In this document: in pieces, positions 49,957 to 58,371 of the stretch
Numbering within the stretch: the stretch's first letter is position 1
Layout of the letters: every line of letters begins with the position of its first letter
DNA from: Pseudarthrobacter siccitolerans
GTDB lineage: Bacteria; Actinomycetota; Actinomycetes; Actinomycetales; Micrococcaceae
Length of the DNA: 64,000 nt
Direction of reading: 5' to 3'
Assembly: GCF_001046895.1 (NCBI RefSeq)
Contig: NZ_CAQI01000059.1
Location: 271,796 to 335,795, forward strand
Program-made: the position numbers and the translations under genes
Notes under the pieces: generated by a model
Database searches by the model: none
Told to the model about the DNA's origin: nothing
What the model saw: the letters and a program-made list of their open reading frames with translations, nothing else

Positions 49957-51156
49957 GTGTCCATTGACGCAATTGCAGCCACCGACAACTCCGCAGCCAC
50001 CGCGCTGACTGAAGCCGAGATCTTCGACGCCCACCAGGGCGGCAAGCTCTCCATCGCCAGCACCGTCCCGCTGTCCAACAAGCGCGACTTGTCCATCGCC
50101 TACACTCCCGGTGTGGCCGAGGTCAGCCGTGCCATCCACGCCAAGCCGGAACTGGCCCGCACCCTGACCTGGGCCGAGCGCCTGGTGGTCGTGGTCAGCG
50201 ACGGCACCGCCGTCCTGGGCCTGGGCAATATCGGCGCCAGCGCCTCGCTGCCCGTGATGGAGGGCAAGTCCGCCCTGTTCAAGACCTTCGGCGACCTCGA
50301 CTCCATTCCCCTGGTGCTGAACACCACGGACGTGGATGAAATCGTGGAAACCCTGGTCCGCCTGCGCCCCAGCTTCGGGGCCGTCAACCTCGAGGACATC
50401 TCCGCACCGCGCTGCTTCGAGCTGGAGGAAAAGCTCATCGAGGCGCTGGACTGCCCCGTGATGCACGATGACCAGCACGGCACCGCCGTCGTTGCCCTCG
50501 CCGCGCTGACCAACGCCGCCAAGGTGACCGGCCGCGAACTGGACACCCTGCGTGTGGTGGTCTCCGGCGCAGGAGCCGCGGGCATCGCCGTCGCCGAAAT
50601 CCTGCTGGCTGCCGGCATCACCGACGTGGTCCTGCTCGACTCCCGCGGCATCATCAACTCCGGCCGCAAGGACCTCGCCGCGGGCCCGGCCAGCAAGAAG
50701 GCTGACATCGCCGGGCGCAGCAACCCCCGCGGCGTGGAAGGCGGCCCGGCCGAAGCCCTCGCCGGAGCCGACGTCTTCATCGGCGTCTCCTCCTCCAAGC
50801 TGGCCGAAGAGCACCTCGCCCTGATGAACCAGGACGCCATCGTCTTCGCGCTCTCCAACCCCGACCCCGAGGTCCTGCCCGAGGTCGCCGTGAAGTACGC
50901 CGCCGTCGTGGCCACCGGCCGCAGCGATTTCCCCAACCAGATCAATAACGTGCTGGCCTTCCCGGGGATCTTCCGCGGCGCCCTCGACGCCGGTGCCCGC
51001 CGCATCACCCCGGCCATGAAGCTGGCCGCCGCCTACGCGATCGCCGATCTCGCCGCAGAGGACCTCTCCGCGGATTACATTGTGCCCAGCCCGCTGGACC
51101 CGCGGGTGGCCCCGGCAGTGACCGCAGCAGTCGCCGCCGCGGTGGAAGCCGACTAA
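49957..51156 (+). CDS. NAD(P)-dependent malic enzyme
   Basis: A 399-residue short-form malic enzyme that oxidatively decarboxylates malate to pyruvate. The catalytic region SNKRDLSIAYTPGVAEV, the metal-binding VNLEDISAPRCFELEE and MHDDQHGTAVV, and the nucleotide motif SGAGAAGIAVAE are all present. It starts at a GTG with AGGAGA upstream. It links the citrate cycle to pyruvate and NAD(P)H; cofactor preference is not certain. Confidence 0.95.
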   Translation: MSIDAIAATDNSAATALTEAEIFDAHQGGKLSIASTVPLSNKRDLSIAYTPGVAEVSRAIHAKPELARTLTWAERLVVVVSDGTAVLGLGNIGASASLPVMEGKSALFKTFGDLDSIPLVLNTTDVDEIVETLVRLRPSFGAVNLEDISAPRCFELEEKLIEALDCPVMHDDQHGTAVVALAALTNAAKVTGRELDTLRVVVSGAGAAGIAVAEILLAAGITDVVLLDSRGIINSGRKDLAAGPASKKADIAGRSNPRGVEGGPAEALAGADVFIGVSSSKLAEEHLALMNQDAIVFALSNPDPEVLPEVAVKYAAVVATGRSDFPNQINNVLAFPGIFRGALDAGARRITPAMKLAAAYAIADLAAEDLSADYIVPSPLDPRVAPAVTAAVAAAVEAD

Positions 51157-51180
51157 CTCCCCCTTCCCTTACGGAATGTA

Positions 51181-51220
51181 CGACGGCGGTGCCTCCCCTG
51201 CGCGGGAGGCGCCGCCGTCG
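51181..51220 (+). terminator. Terminator of the malic enzyme gene
   Basis: A 17-bp stem (51181-51197 with 51204-51220) with one G-U pair and a 6-nt loop, 24 nt after the stop. No long T run follows. Confidence 0.7.
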
Positions 51221-51255
51221 GGGGTTAAGCGGCCGCCAACCATAGACTGGAAGCC

Positions 51256-51759
51256 ATGAACTCCGAAACCGTGGTGACCATCCTGTGCGGCCTGGCAATC
51301 GTTGTCGGCGTCGCGGGCACAGTCATCCCGGTGCTTCCGGGCAGCATCCTGATTGGTGGAAGCCTGCTGGCTTGGGCCCTCTGGGGCGGTGCCGGAACCG
51401 CAGGCTGGGTGGTGTTCGCGGTTGCCATGGTCTTCGTGGTGGCAGGCATGGCTGCCAGCGCTGTCCTCACCGGCAGGAAGCTCAAGGAGCACGCCATCCC
51501 CAGCCGAAGCATCGCAGCTGCGATCGTGGCCGGAGTAGCGGGAATGTTCGTCATCCCGGTAGTGGGACTCTTCGTGGGCTTCGCCGCCGGCCTGCTGCTC
51601 AGCGAACTCGCCCGTACCCGGAACCTCGGACGTGCGGCGGCTTCCAGCTGGGCAGCCCTCAAAGCAACGGGTGTGGGCATGCTCGCCGAGTTTGGCCTGG
51701 CCTGCCTCGCCGCCAGCACGTGGGTGATCGGCGTGTGGGTGGCTGCCGCCAACGGCTGA
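51256..51759 (+). CDS. DUF456 family membrane protein
   Basis: A 167-residue protein with about four or five hydrophobic helices and the glycine-rich PVLPGSILIGGSLL and GLFVGFAAGLLLSEL stretches of the DUF456 family; function is unknown. TAGACT ends 7 nt before the ATG, consistent with a leaderless mRNA. It is followed by small same-strand genes 40-55 bp apart. Confidence 0.85.
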   Translation: MNSETVVTILCGLAIVVGVAGTVIPVLPGSILIGGSLLAWALWGGAGTAGWVVFAVAMVFVVAGMAASAVLTGRKLKEHAIPSRSIAAAIVAGVAGMFVIPVVGLFVGFAAGLLLSELARTRNLGRAAASSWAALKATGVGMLAEFGLACLAASTWVIGVWVAAANG

Positions 51760-51799
51760 GACGCTTGCGGCCCGGAGGCCCAGGGCGTAGAACGGCAAC

Positions 51800-52174
51800 A
51801 TGACGGAGCCTACTTCAGCACGCGAGCACGTCCAGGCCTGGATGGAGAAGTACCAGGCGGCGTGGACCACCAACCGGCCCGAGGACATCCGCGCCCTCTT
51901 CACCGAAGACGCAGTGTACGAAACGCGGCCCAACGATCCGCAGGCCTGGAAGGGGCAGGACGGCATTGTTGACGCCTGGCTCACTGCCCGGGATGAACCA
52001 GGAGACTGGACGTTCAGCTGGGAGCTGCTGGGCACGGACGCGGACACCGCCTTCGTCCAGGGTGTTACCACCTATTCCGGCGACCGGCCCACGTACGACA
52101 ACCTCTGGGTGATCAGGCTGGACGGGAACGGCCGGGCCTCGGCCTTCACCGAGTGGTTTATGGAACGCGGCTGA
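51800..52174 (+). CDS. NTF2-like / SnoaL-like protein
   Basis: A 124-residue cone-fold protein of the SnoaL/NTF2 superfamily: WMEKYQAAWTTNRPEDIRALFTEDAVYE is the classic N-terminal helix pair and WKGQDGIVDAWL the following pocket element. Family members are small isomerases, hydrolases or binding proteins; none can be assigned. It sits 40 bp behind the DUF456 gene. Confidence 0.82.
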   Translation: MTEPTSAREHVQAWMEKYQAAWTTNRPEDIRALFTEDAVYETRPNDPQAWKGQDGIVDAWLTARDEPGDWTFSWELLGTDADTAFVQGVTTYSGDRPTYDNLWVIRLDGNGRASAFTEWFMERG

Positions 52175-52228
52175 GACTCCCGGCCCCGCGGCATCCGACC
52201 GTCCGGCCGCCGCGGTTAGCATGGAGAG

Positions 52229-53206
52229 ATGACCGCCGGGGACCCTGCACCGATCTACTGGGACAGACGCGACCTTACGCCGTTCGGCGAGCCCCAGTTG
52301 CGCACACCAGTCCACGACCTCGCCGGGGGAGTGGGCGGCCTGCTCACCGGCGTCCTCGGCGGACGCCACCCGGCCCTGCTCACCGTGGACGGGGAGATAC
52401 CGCGGCTCAAGCGGATGCTCCCCAAGCCCGCCAAGGCCGTGCACGAGGCCGTCTTCACCAGCCGCGAGCCCGACCGGCTGATCACACTCGCCCGCGCCTA
52501 CCCAGGCTGGGCCGGGCTCTGCTACCTCATGTCCGGGCTGCTTGTGTACAAGCACGGCGGCTACCTGCGCGCCTCGGAACTCCTCCAGCGCGGGCTCACC
52601 ACCAGGAACGAGGACGAAGCGAACCGCTACTCGTCCACGTACCTGACCAGGATCGTCACCCGCATCGAACTCGCCGAGCGCGTGGAGATCCCGGTCCTGT
52701 TCAGCGAAGAGTCAGTCTTCCTGGCGCTCGCACACTCGTTCCGCGAGACGGGCCGCACCGAGGCGGCGCTGGACGCCCTGGCCGGGCTGCCGCCGTCGCT
52801 CCCCATGGCCCTGGCACGCTGCTCACTGGCGTTGACCCTGGGGCGGAGCCGGACGGTGATCGACTGGACCGAAGGCCTGCTCAATGCTGACGATCTGTCT
52901 GCTGCCCTGCTGCTGGTACGGGCGCGGGCCTTGCGGCGGGAGGGCCGGCTCGAAGCAGCGCACCAGGCGCTCGCGGAGGTCCTGCGACGGCGTAAGACCC
53001 ACCTGACCCTGCGCAATGACGCCCTGACGGACCGGGCGCTGCTGGTGCTGGACTCCAGCCGGCGCTCGCTCAACCCGCGGGACTGGGGCCGGCGCCGCGA
53101 GGACCCCGTGCCGCAAAAGGAGATCGCCGCGCCGGTGCCCATCCGCAAGGACGAGGAGATGCGCCGGATCTGGGAACAGGACTGGAAGAAGCTCAGCGAC
53201 GAGTAA
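52229..53206 (+). CDS. Hypothetical alpha-solenoid (TPR-like) protein
   Basis: A 325-residue protein that I do not recognise as a named family. From residue about 85 onward it consists of consecutive amphipathic helix pairs with TPR-like spacing (AYPGWAGLCYLMSGLLVYKHGGYLR, ALAHSFRETGRTEAALDAL, LLVRARALRREGRLEAAHQAL), and the last 40 residues are highly charged. It is soluble and probably mediates protein contacts. TAGCAT ends 6 nt before the ATG. It converges with the LysE gene. Confidence 0.7.
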   Translation: MTAGDPAPIYWDRRDLTPFGEPQLRTPVHDLAGGVGGLLTGVLGGRHPALLTVDGEIPRLKRMLPKPAKAVHEAVFTSREPDRLITLARAYPGWAGLCYLMSGLLVYKHGGYLRASELLQRGLTTRNEDEANRYSSTYLTRIVTRIELAERVEIPVLFSEESVFLALAHSFRETGRTEAALDALAGLPPSLPMALARCSLALTLGRSRTVIDWTEGLLNADDLSAALLLVRARALRREGRLEAAHQALAEVLRRRKTHLTLRNDALTDRALLVLDSSRRSLNPRDWGRRREDPVPQKEIAAPVPIRKDEEMRRIWEQDWKKLSDE

Positions 53207-53211
53207 CGGTC

Positions 53212-53850
53212 CTACGCCGCTTCAAGGACCGGCAGCAACTGTTCGCCGAGCAGTACCGCGCCCAGCGCCACCATGATGAGGCCGCTGGCAAGGGTCACCA
53301 CGCGGGCGGCTCCCGGCCGGCTTTGCAGCAGGGTGCGCGAGAGCAGGGCGACGGCGGTGTAGACCAGGCCCGCGAGCAGCACAAACGTCATGCCGAGCAG
53401 ACCGGACTGCACCGGCACGGGAAGGGACGCATCGGCGCTGACGAACTGGGGGACCAGTGCCACGTAGAAAAGCAGTCCCTTGGGGTTTATTCCGCTGGTT
53501 CCCATGCCCTGGAGGAACGTCCGGAGCCGGGTGCTGCCCTCACTGCCGGCACGTGCCGTGAAGCTGGCGCCGCGCCAGGAGCGGAGCGTACTGATCCCGA
53601 GCCACATCAGGTACGCCGCACCGGCCAGGGTGATCCAGCCCAAGACCCCGGGCATTCCCGTCAGCAGGGCGGCCAGTCCCGCCACCAGCAGCACCGTGTG
53701 CAGCACGTAACCGCCGCAGAGCCCGGCCACCGCCGGCACAAAACTCCGCTGCCTGAGCCCGGCCGCAATGGAGTACGCCCAGTCAACGCCGGGCGTGCAC
53801 GCGAGGGCCGCGGCCACCAGCACAAAGGCCAAAAACAGCTCGGGGTTCAT
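53212..53850 (-). CDS. LysE family amino acid/metabolite exporter
   Basis: A 212-residue membrane protein with about six helices. The RhtB/LysE hallmarks TPGVDWAYSIAAGLRQR and GAAYLMWLGISTLRSW are present. Such proteins export amino acids such as threonine, homoserine or lysine. ATG 53850 has AGGAG 7 nt upstream. It is divergent from an Lrp-type regulator that probably controls it. Confidence 0.9.
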   Translation of the reverse strand: MNPELFLAFVLVAAALACTPGVDWAYSIAAGLRQRSFVPAVAGLCGGYVLHTVLLVAGLAALLTGMPGVLGWITLAGAAYLMWLGISTLRSWRGASFTARAGSEGSTRLRTFLQGMGTSGINPKGLLFYVALVPQFVSADASLPVPVQSGLLGMTFVLLAGLVYTAVALLSRTLLQSRPGAARVVTLASGLIMVALGAVLLGEQLLPVLEAA

Positions 53851-53955
53851 TCTTTCTCCTGCCACATGGTGCGTCAGGACAAACCCTAGATAGTTTCAGC
53901 GCAGAAGTGCTGTCCTTTTTCGCCGCAAGGAAGGCCTGCGCGGTAAGGTTTTTGC

Positions 53956-54411
53956 GTGATTGACCATATCGACAGAAATATCTTGCGCCACCTCAAAGAA
54001 GATGGCCGGATGACTGCCACGGCGCTTGCCGCGAAGGTAGGTTTGACGGTGGCGCCGTGCCACCGCCGGCTGCGGGACCTGGAGCAGTCGGGTGTGATCC
54101 GGGGGTACCGGGCGGACATTGATCCCTCCGCCGTGGGACTGGGTTTCGAGGCCATCGTATTTGTCACCCTGCGCCAGGTGGACCGTGCCACCATGGAGGT
54201 CTTCGAGAACCGGGTGGCGGAGAACCCGAACGTGGTGGAGGCACAGCGGCTCTTCGGTTCACCCGACTACCTGCTGAAGGTCATCGCCGAGGACCTGCCC
54301 GCCTACCAGCGCTTCTACGACGCCGAACTCACGTCGCTGCCCGGGGTGGAGCGGCTGACGTCCACCCTGGTGATGAAGAACCTGAAGTCCAACGCGGGCC
54401 CGCCGGTGTAG
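53956..54411 (+). CDS. Lrp/AsnC family transcriptional regulator
   Basis: A 151-residue regulator: N-terminal helix-turn-helix (IDRNILRHLKEDGRMTATALAAKVGLTVAPCHRRLRDLE) and C-terminal RAM ligand-binding domain. The start is GTG; TAAGGT ends 6 nt before it, so the transcript is probably leaderless. It is divergent from the LysE exporter, a common pair in which the regulator senses the exported amino acid. Confidence 0.92.
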   Translation: MIDHIDRNILRHLKEDGRMTATALAAKVGLTVAPCHRRLRDLEQSGVIRGYRADIDPSAVGLGFEAIVFVTLRQVDRATMEVFENRVAENPNVVEAQRLFGSPDYLLKVIAEDLPAYQRFYDAELTSLPGVERLTSTLVMKNLKSNAGPPV

Positions 54412-54417
54412 GGATCG

Positions 54418-55083
54418 CTACGCTGTTGGGCTCACGTGGACGATGATCACCTGGGTGTCCTTCGCGCCGTCGTACCTGAGGTCGTAGCTGACGGCCAGCC
54501 CGGTGGAGGTGCCCGGGGCGAGGGAGTAATCACTCTTTCCTTCCGGGTTGGCCTTCCGGGAGGAAATCCAGCGCTCGGCGGAATCGGAATCGATCCCGTA
54601 GCGCTCCACGCCGTCCCGGATGAGGTCGAAGAACTCGTCCGGTGAGCCGGTGGTGAGGAAGTACGTGACCTCGCTGAAGTCCTGGCGCCTGGTGGTGGTG
54701 TTGAACCGGATGCGGTCAGTCTCTCCAGTGACCTCACCGGACGGCCCGGCAATGGTCAGGCTGATTTTTCCCGAGTCCCCGGTGTTGATTTCGGGCCCGT
54801 AGCTGTCCTGCGTGACGCGGACCGTTTCCTTTTCCAGCCGCCCCGAGGTCATGTCCAGCCGGGCGCTTTTGGAGTCCCGGATCTGTGCAACTCCGCTGGC
54901 GTCAAGGGTGGAGAATTCGGTGGTGTTCACGGTGCTCCCTGCAGGTGAAGTGGCGGAGGTTGGTTCGGCGGACGGGCTGCTGATCCCGCATCCCGCCAAA
55001 GCGGTGCTGGCGGCGAGTGTGAGGAGGACGACGGCGGCCGGGCGCCTGAGGCGGGCGGCTGCACGTTCCGGCGACCGGGTCAC
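54418..55083 (-). CDS. Hypothetical lipoprotein coupled to a WXG-domain gene
   Basis: A 221-residue surface protein with a long basic N-region, hydrophobic helix and lipobox LAGC, then a Ser/Thr-rich spacer and a beta-rich domain (LDMTSGRLEKETVRVTQDSYG onward) resembling actinobacterial LppX/LprG-like lipoproteins only loosely. Its start overlaps the stop of the upstream WXG-domain gene by four bases (ATGA). It may be an immunity or partner protein of that product; this is inference. Confidence 0.7.
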   Translation of the reverse strand: MTRSPERAAARLRRPAAVVLLTLAASTALAGCGISSPSAEPTSATSPAGSTVNTTEFSTLDASGVAQIRDSKSARLDMTSGRLEKETVRVTQDSYGPEINTGDSGKISLTIAGPSGEVTGETDRIRFNTTTRRQDFSEVTYFLTTGSPDEFFDLIRDGVERYGIDSDSAERWISSRKANPEGKSDYSLAPGTSTGLAVSYDLRYDGAKDTQVIIVHVSPTA

Positions 55084-56570
55084 TGGTGGACCTCCCCGTC
55101 GAAGCCGTCCAGGAAGCGGTCCATGATCCCGGGGATGTTGTTGGTGGGCCGGTACTGTTCCACCCTGTCATCAAAATCCGAGGCGATGATCTGTTCAGCG
55201 CGGGCAGGATCGTCGGCCAGCAGGTCCTGGTAAGCGGGCAGGGTGTCCTGCTGGATGAGCGCCCAGCGCTGGTCGGCGTCGGAAATGTTGCCGGCGGGGA
55301 AGCCCGTAGTGAAGTCGGTGCGGAACTGGGTGGGGTTATCCCAGCTGGTGAAGGGCACGTTTTCCGGTCCAGGACTTTCCACACTGAAGGTGTAGGGGAA
55401 CACTTCCGCGTAGCTCCTTGCGCCGGGAATCGAGGGCTCGCCGGCCAGGGTCACCAGGTAGGTGACGGCCTCTCCGCTCGGGTGGTTGCGCATGGCGTCG
55501 TAGTCATCGGCGATGATCTCGTTTTGTTCGCGATACAGCAGGCTGGTGTTTCCCTCCTGGATCAGTTCTGGATCGCCGGAGTCGATCTGCGCCCAGGCCT
55601 TGGCGGTTTCCGCATTAATAACGCCCGAGTCCCGCAGCCTGTTGATTTCTTCGATGCCGCCGTTCATGTAGGCCTCGTGCTGCCGCGCCTGGTCCAGGAA
55701 GATCTCCTTGTTCATGTCCAGCATGCTGGTTTCATAGAAGCGGATCTCCTGGTCCGTCATCCCCGCGAGCTGTTCGATCTGGTCCAGCATGGGCAGCGGA
55801 ATGTCCGAGGCGGGGTTGTCGGCGATCTGTTGTGCAAGGTCCCGGAGCATGGCCATATCCCTGAAGCCGCCGGCGAAGGATGGCCCGATCATGTTCGCCA
55901 TGCCCGCCCACTGCAGGTCTGGGTTGGCGAGGTAGGCCTGGCCGTAGAAGTCGTAGACCTTTTTGATGGTCTCCCAGTTGTACTCGGTCCCCTTGGACGT
56001 GTCCCAGTCCGCCAGGTCGATACCCATCTCCAGCATGGCCTGCTGGTTCCAGTAGGAGCTGAGGAAGTCTGCGTACTCTTCGGAGTCCTTGTCGATCAGG
56101 CCTGAATCGGCTGCAGCATCCATGGCGGCCTTGGCGGCGTCAGGGTTGGCCAGCGCCCACTGTTTGAATTCTTCGCTCTGGAGGTATTCGCGGCGTTCCT
56201 CCGGCGTCATGGCGTTCAAGGTGTCCGTCAGGTCCTGGGCGGTGCCCTCGCCAGCTCCGGCTCCGCCAGTCCCGCCGCCAGTCCCGCCACCGGATCCGCC
56301 GCTGGTGCTGGTCTTCTCCTGCTCGTCCGCATTGGCGAGCAGCGCCTTCGACGCTTCCTCCAGCCCTGCCGTTGCGGACCGGAGCAGCTTCTGGTGGGCG
56401 GAGGTCCACTCGCTCCGGAACCGCTCGCCGTCGTGCCCCCGCCAGGCCGTAGAGCTGATGCTGCTGCCCAACTGCTGGCCCAGGGCATTCAGCCGGTTGG
56501 CGCCGCCGGCCAGGTCCTTGGCAAGCTGCCTGAGCTGCGCCACATCCGCGCCGTAAAAGTTCCCCGCCAT
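55080..56570 (-). CDS. WXG100-domain protein with large C-terminal domain (putative type VII substrate)
   Basis: A 496-residue protein. Residues 1-90 form a WXG100 domain with the exact motif in AWRG (Trp43-Arg-Gly45); a Gly/Ser/Thr linker follows (about 90-109), then a long helical C-terminal region of no recognised family. The layout is that of LXG/WXG polymorphic-toxin-type substrates of type VII secretion. No signal peptide. GGGGGGAAG precedes the ATG. It is cotranscribed with a lipoprotein gene downstream. A toxic activity is not demonstrated by sequence. Confidence 0.72.
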   Translation of the reverse strand: MAGNFYGADVAQLRQLAKDLAGGANRLNALGQQLGSSISSTAWRGHDGERFRSEWTSAHQKLLRSATAGLEEASKALLANADEQEKTSTSGGSGGGTGGGTGGAGAGEGTAQDLTDTLNAMTPEERREYLQSEEFKQWALANPDAAKAAMDAAADSGLIDKDSEEYADFLSSYWNQQAMLEMGIDLADWDTSKGTEYNWETIKKVYDFYGQAYLANPDLQWAGMANMIGPSFAGGFRDMAMLRDLAQQIADNPASDIPLPMLDQIEQLAGMTDQEIRFYETSMLDMNKEIFLDQARQHEAYMNGGIEEINRLRDSGVINAETAKAWAQIDSGDPELIQEGNTSLLYREQNEIIADDYDAMRNHPSGEAVTYLVTLAGEPSIPGARSYAEVFPYTFSVESPGPENVPFTSWDNPTQFRTDFTTGFPAGNISDADQRWALIQQDTLPAYQDLLADDPARAEQIIASDFDDRVEQYRPTNNIPGIMDRFLDGFDGEVHQ

Positions 56571-56647
56571 GCTTCCCCCCGTATGGATTCCCGTGCCAGC
56601 CTAACTGCCGCCCCGCCCACACGCGATGGGGAGAGCTCCCCGCCGCG

Positions 56648-57115
56648 CTACTCCTGCAGCAGTCCCGTGGTCCGGTAGGGGATCACTTCACGGAGGAACA
56701 TACTGGTGGAGGTCCGGACGATGCCGGGGCACAACCGGATTTCCTCGGACACCCGGTAGAGGTCATCCGGGCTGGTGGCCACCACACGGATCAGCAGGTC
56801 GGTATCGCCTGCAGGCGCATGGCATTCGAGGACTTCGGGAATCTTCCGGAGGGCCGCGATGGCCTCGTTGAGATGGCTCTGGTCCAACTCAGCGCTGACC
56901 GCAGCTGCGACGCCCCGCCCCAGCGCGGCCGGAAGCACCCTGCTGCTGTGTGGCCGCAGCGCTCCGGAGGCCGTCATCCGCTCCAGCCGGCTTTGCACCG
57001 TGCCGCGGGCCAGGCCCAGCCGCTGCGCCAGCACCATGATGGGAACGCGCGGATCCTCATCCAAGGCATTCAGGATCCGCCTGTCCGTGGCGTCCAGTTG
57101 CTGCAATCTGATCAT
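56648..57115 (-). CDS. Lrp/AsnC family transcriptional regulator
   Basis: A 155-residue regulator with helix-turn-helix (LDATDRRILNALDEDPRVPIMVLAQRLGLARGTVQSRLERM) and RAM domain. ATG 57115 begins the family sequence; AGGA is very close upstream. A perfect 7-bp-arm palindrome lies 26 bp upstream. It is not beside an obvious metabolic target; autoregulation is likely. Confidence 0.9.
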   Translation of the reverse strand: MIRLQQLDATDRRILNALDEDPRVPIMVLAQRLGLARGTVQSRLERMTASGALRPHSSRVLPAALGRGVAAAVSAELDQSHLNEAIAALRKIPEVLECHAPAGDTDLLIRVVATSPDDLYRVSEEIRLCPGIVRTSTSMFLREVIPYRTTGLLQE

Positions 57116-57140
57116 TTCCTGTCGGTTGGAACCTCGGTGA

Positions 57141-57157
57141 TTGATCAGACTGATCAA
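57141..57157. promoter_or_regulatory. Palindromic operator upstream of the Lrp/AsnC gene
   Basis: TTGATCAGACTGATCAA is a 17-bp palindrome (7-bp arms, GAC centre) located 26 bp before the ATG, a position and size typical of Lrp/AsnC autoregulatory sites. The rest of the 335-bp gap 57116-57450 holds only the long palindrome listed next and the gluQ promoter. Confidence 0.6.
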
Positions 57158-57348
57158 CTGAAGTTCTGCTGGTTGCCCCAACTGTAGGGTGTCTGCTCAA
57201 ATTGTGGCAACAAGGGCAGAAAGCTACCGCTGATTCCCGCAGGCTACAGGTTCCCCGGCACACCACCCGGCAACTGGACACCGCTTCCCGCAAGGAGGCC
57301 GCCGCTGATTGACTCTTGTTCACACCATGGTCATTGAAGCAACCACGG

Positions 57349-57409
57349 CAAGAGCCCCTGAGCTACCGACGTTCGGATCCTCCGAAGTCGTGTAGCTGAG
57401 GGGCTCTTG
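57349..57409. repeat. 61-bp near-perfect palindrome upstream of gluQ
   Basis: CAAGAGCCCCTGAGCTAC (57349-57366) is inverted at 57392-57409 with a single mismatch; inside, CGAC/GTCG and TTCGGA/TCCGAA continue the pairing to a TCC loop. The resulting stem is about 28 bp. TATTTG follows on the plus strand. It could terminate transcription from either side or form a stable structured RNA; it does not fold as a tRNA. Confidence 0.7.
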
Positions 57410-57450
57410 TATTTGTCCCTGCAGACACTCCGCCCGCATAGGGTGGATCC

Positions 57451-58338
57451 ATGACCTCCGCCGGCCGCTTTGCCCCCAGCCCCTCCGGTGAACTGCATGT
57501 GGGAAATCTCCGGACCGCCATCCTGGCCTGGTTGTTCGCCCGCTCCACGGGCCGGAAGTTCCTGCTCCGGGTGGAGGACCTGGACCGGGCGCGGTCCGGC
57601 GCGGAAGCGGAGCAGCTGCGCGACCTGGCGGCTGTTGGCGTGACGTGGGACGGCGGGGTGGTGCGCCAGACTGCCCGGGGATCCCTGTATGCGGCAGCGA
57701 TTTCCCGGCTTCAGGCTGTGGGTCTCACTTACGAATGCTTCTGCACCCGCCGGGAAATCCAGGAGGCACCGTCGGCCCCGCATGCGCCGCAAGGTGCCTA
57801 CCCGGGAACCTGCCGCAACCTTGACCCGGCAGAGCTGGAGTTCAAGCGCTCCACCCGGCCCGCGGCCGTACGGCTCCGCGCCGATGTTCGGGAGTTCACC
57901 GTCCACGACGTGCTCCATGGAACCTATACGGGCATGGTCGATGACTTCGTGCTTCGCCGGAACGATGGGGTAACTGCCTACAACCTGGCCGTGGTTGTTG
58001 ATGATGCCGAGCAGGGCATCGACCAGGTGGTCCGCGGCGATGATCTCCTCCCGTCCACGCCGCGGCAGGCATATCTCTCCTCGCTCCTGAATATTCCTGT
58101 TCCGGAATACGCGCACGTCCCCCTGGTGGTGAATTCCGACGGCGTCCGGCTGGCAAAGCGCGATGGCGCAGTAACGCTGGGGGACCTTGCGGCTGAAGGC
58201 GTGCCTGACCATGAGGTGCGGGACCGGCTGCTGGAATCCCTCGGGCTCCCGGCCGGAACGCTGGAGCATGTGCTGGGTGCCTTTGACCCGGCCGCCCTGC
58301 CACGGGAACCGTGGGTATGGAACGTCAACTTTGGTTGA
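57451..58338 (+). CDS. gluQ: Glutamyl-Q tRNA(Asp) synthetase
   Basis: GluQRS (295 residues) activates glutamate and attaches it to the queuosine base of tRNA(Asp); it is a truncated glutamyl-tRNA synthetase without the anticodon-binding domain. The HIGH-like HVGN (residues 16-19), the RVEDLDRARS segment, zinc-type ligands in CFCTRREI and YPGTCR, and the KMSKS-like RLAKRDG are visible. TAGGGT ends 6 nt before the ATG. Its last codons and stop form half of the operator dyad of the next gene. Confidence 0.93.
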   Translation: MTSAGRFAPSPSGELHVGNLRTAILAWLFARSTGRKFLLRVEDLDRARSGAEAEQLRDLAAVGVTWDGGVVRQTARGSLYAAAISRLQAVGLTYECFCTRREIQEAPSAPHAPQGAYPGTCRNLDPAELEFKRSTRPAAVRLRADVREFTVHDVLHGTYTGMVDDFVLRRNDGVTAYNLAVVVDDAEQGIDQVVRGDDLLPSTPRQAYLSSLLNIPVPEYAHVPLVVNSDGVRLAKRDGAVTLGDLAAEGVPDHEVRDRLLESLGLPAGTLEHVLGAFDPAALPREPWVWNVNFG

Positions 58339-58368
58339 CGTCTCCCTGTCTTGTCAACTAAGGTTGAC
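58324..58368 (+). promoter_or_regulatory. Twin-dyad promoter of the small HTH gene
   Basis: GTCAACTTTGGTTGAC (58324-58339) and GTCAACTAAGGTTGAC (58353-58368) are two 16-bp dyads 29 bp apart. The first holds a -35 hexamer TTGACG (58335-58340) and the second a -10 TAAGGT (58359-58364), 18 nt apart, with the ATG 7 nt after the -10. Occupancy of either dyad would block the promoter. The first dyad overlaps the end of gluQ. Confidence 0.7.
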
Positions 58369-58371
58369 GGC

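Noticed and set aside
57349..57409. Possible tRNA gene (contains tRNA-like GTAGCTCAGG on one strand)
   Set aside because: The segment is a simple palindrome with no cloverleaf, no T-loop consensus and no CCA-proximal acceptor pairing beyond the palindrome itself.
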